Assembly (NCBI GenBank): GCA_002323245.1 | Contig: DCPU01000005.1 | Span: 62,001 to 126,000 of the forward strand | Direction: 5' to 3' | DNA: 64,000 nt | DNA from: Mariprofundus sp. UBA1536 | Lineage (GTDB): Bacteria; Pseudomonadota; Zetaproteobacteria; Mariprofundales; Mariprofundaceae | Shown here: positions 63,423 to 64,000 of the stretch, piece by piece | Position numbering within the stretch: the stretch's first letter is position 1 | How the letters are laid out: each line of letters opens with the position of its first letter | The notes under the pieces: model-generated | Seen by the model: the letters and a program-made list of their open reading frames with translations, nothing else | Told to the model about the DNA's origin: nothing | The model's database searches: none | Made by a program: the position numbers and the translations under genes

Positions 63423-64000
63423 GCAGCTTCCCCTTCAATCAGTAACTCGTTGCGTTTACGTTTTTTATGGATTTTATATTGTACCCACAGGCCAGTGATG
63501 AGCACCGATAAAATCGGACCGACAGATGCTAGTGATAAAATTCCAAAACCCTCAATGGCATCCACAGCATTTCCTAGGCCAATACCCATGGCCAACACCA
63601 ACGGCACAGTGACGGGGCCTGTAGTTACGCCCGCACTATCCCAAGCGACGTTGACGAACTCTTCGGTCGATGCCCAAGTAAGTAACAAGGCCAATGAATA
63701 AAGCGGAATTAAAAACCAATACAGTGGTAAGGCAAAGATGATTTTCACCACACCCAAAGTGATGCCGCAGCCCACACCAAATGCCACTGCGTAAATCAGA
63801 AGCTTTTTCTCAAAAGCACCATTGGTGAGTGTTTCCACTGTGTTGCCCAAGGCATTGAGCGCAGGCTCGGCCACCGTTGCACCAAAACCTAGAACCCAAG
63901 CGAAAACAAGAGCGATACCGATGCCCACTGACCAGACATAGAGTGGTGAGGAGGGTACCCCTTCAAGGGTAGTGAATGCTGAAGATAAGAAGGCGCCTGA
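63419..64000 (-). CDS. DUF1538 membrane transporter, C-terminal part (runs off the right edge)
   Basis: The frame has no stop up to base 64000, so at least 193 residues are inside. The segment (SGAFLSSAFTTLEGVPSSPLYVWSVG read just inside the edge, in parts, then VLGFGATVAEPALNALG and DSAGVTTGPVTVPLVLAMGIGLG) is the C-terminal half of a DUF1538 repeat, with five or so membrane segments and a basic tail (KIHKKRKRNELLIEGEAA). GATVAEPAL and SAGVTTGP are family signatures. Proteins of this family are predicted ion or solute carriers linked to PII-like regulators. Confidence 0.88.
   Translation of the reverse strand, partial: SGAFLSSAFTTLEGVPSSPLYVWSVGIGIALVFAWVLGFGATVAEPALNALGNTVETLTNGAFEKKLLIYAVAFGVGCGITLGVVKIIFALPLYWFLIPLYSLALLLTWASTEEFVNVAWDSAGVTTGPVTVPLVLAMGIGLGNAVDAIEGFGILSLASVGPILSVLITGLWVQYKIHKKRKRNELLIEGEAA

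Noticed and set aside
1..64000. CRISPR arrays, insertion sequences or prophage
   Set aside because: No regularly spaced repeats, transposase motifs or phage genes were seen in any frame.

Overview
The window reads as an ordinary chromosomal segment of a free-living, Gram-negative, respiring bacterium of the Pseudomonadota. Supporting genes are lpxC, lolB, glnE, ubiE-ubiJ-ubiB, ispE-tRNA-prs, bactofilin and several c-type cytochromes. The mix of haem proteins, O2-independent haem synthesis (hemN, hemJ), a SulP anion transporter and a DUF1538/PII module would fit a Zetaproteobacteria-like or related marine/redox-interface lineage, but that placement is an inference from gene content. No integrase, transposase, CRISPR array or rRNA operon is visible. 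One tRNA gene (Gln, anticodon TTG) is present. No gene-free stretch exceeds 300 bases.

Layout. Bases 1-5661 (minus strand) hold a lipid-related accessory module: a small unknown protein, a LuxR-type regulator that appears to be one frame slip away from fusion to an alpha/beta hydrolase, a bacterial sphingomyelinase-like phosphodiesterase, a neutral ceramidase-like protein, and the start of a second, paralogous LuxR-type regulator at the left edge. Bases 5.8-9.6 kb hold two exported proteins of unknown role. Bases 9.6-13.3 kb carry iscA-type, ispH, bcp, coaBC and an outer-membrane barrel protein. Bases 13.3-18.4 kb form a LysR-controlled redox-stress cluster (cytochrome b561, YceI, glutathionyl-hydroquinone reductase, pirin, nitroreductase, TRIC-type membrane protein). 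Bases 18.4-28.3 kb carry a deaminase, purH, a cyclic-nucleotide-binding protein, a DsbC-like protein, hemJ, a SulP transporter, an RquA-like enzyme, queA and rpiA.

Bases 28.5-31.0 kb carry two neighbouring lipoproteins that share a cysteine motif. They are followed by an orphan F1 epsilon subunit, a DUF971 protein, rplM-rpsI, argC, a coiled-coil membrane protein, bactofilin, gamma-carbonic anhydrase, ppx/gppA, glnA and glnE. A hybrid sensor kinase split by a one-base frameshift lies at 41.0-43.3 kb, then ychF, pth and rplY (minus strand). From 46 kb the plus strand carries cca, a three-gene cytochrome c cluster, hemN, a JAMM protease, a TPR lipoprotein, lolB, ispE, tRNA-Gln, prs, lpxC, ubiE, ubiJ and ubiB. 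The right end (59.7-64.0 kb, minus) is a tightly overlapping run: DUF1538 transporter, two PII-like proteins, a membrane SpoIIE-type phosphatase and fumarase C.

The most unusual points are: (1) a LuxR/pseudo-hydrolase regulator (predicted nucleophile Ser replaced by Gly) beside sphingomyelinase and ceramidase genes; (2) a 19-base near-palindrome (ATACCCCATTTGGGCGATG) upstream of several unrelated exported proteins; (3) an RquA-like protein that predicts rhodoquinone; (4) the overlapping DUF1538-PII-PII-phosphatase-fumarase operon; (5) an orphan atpC. All functional statements rest on motifs and family knowledge read by eye; no database search was run.
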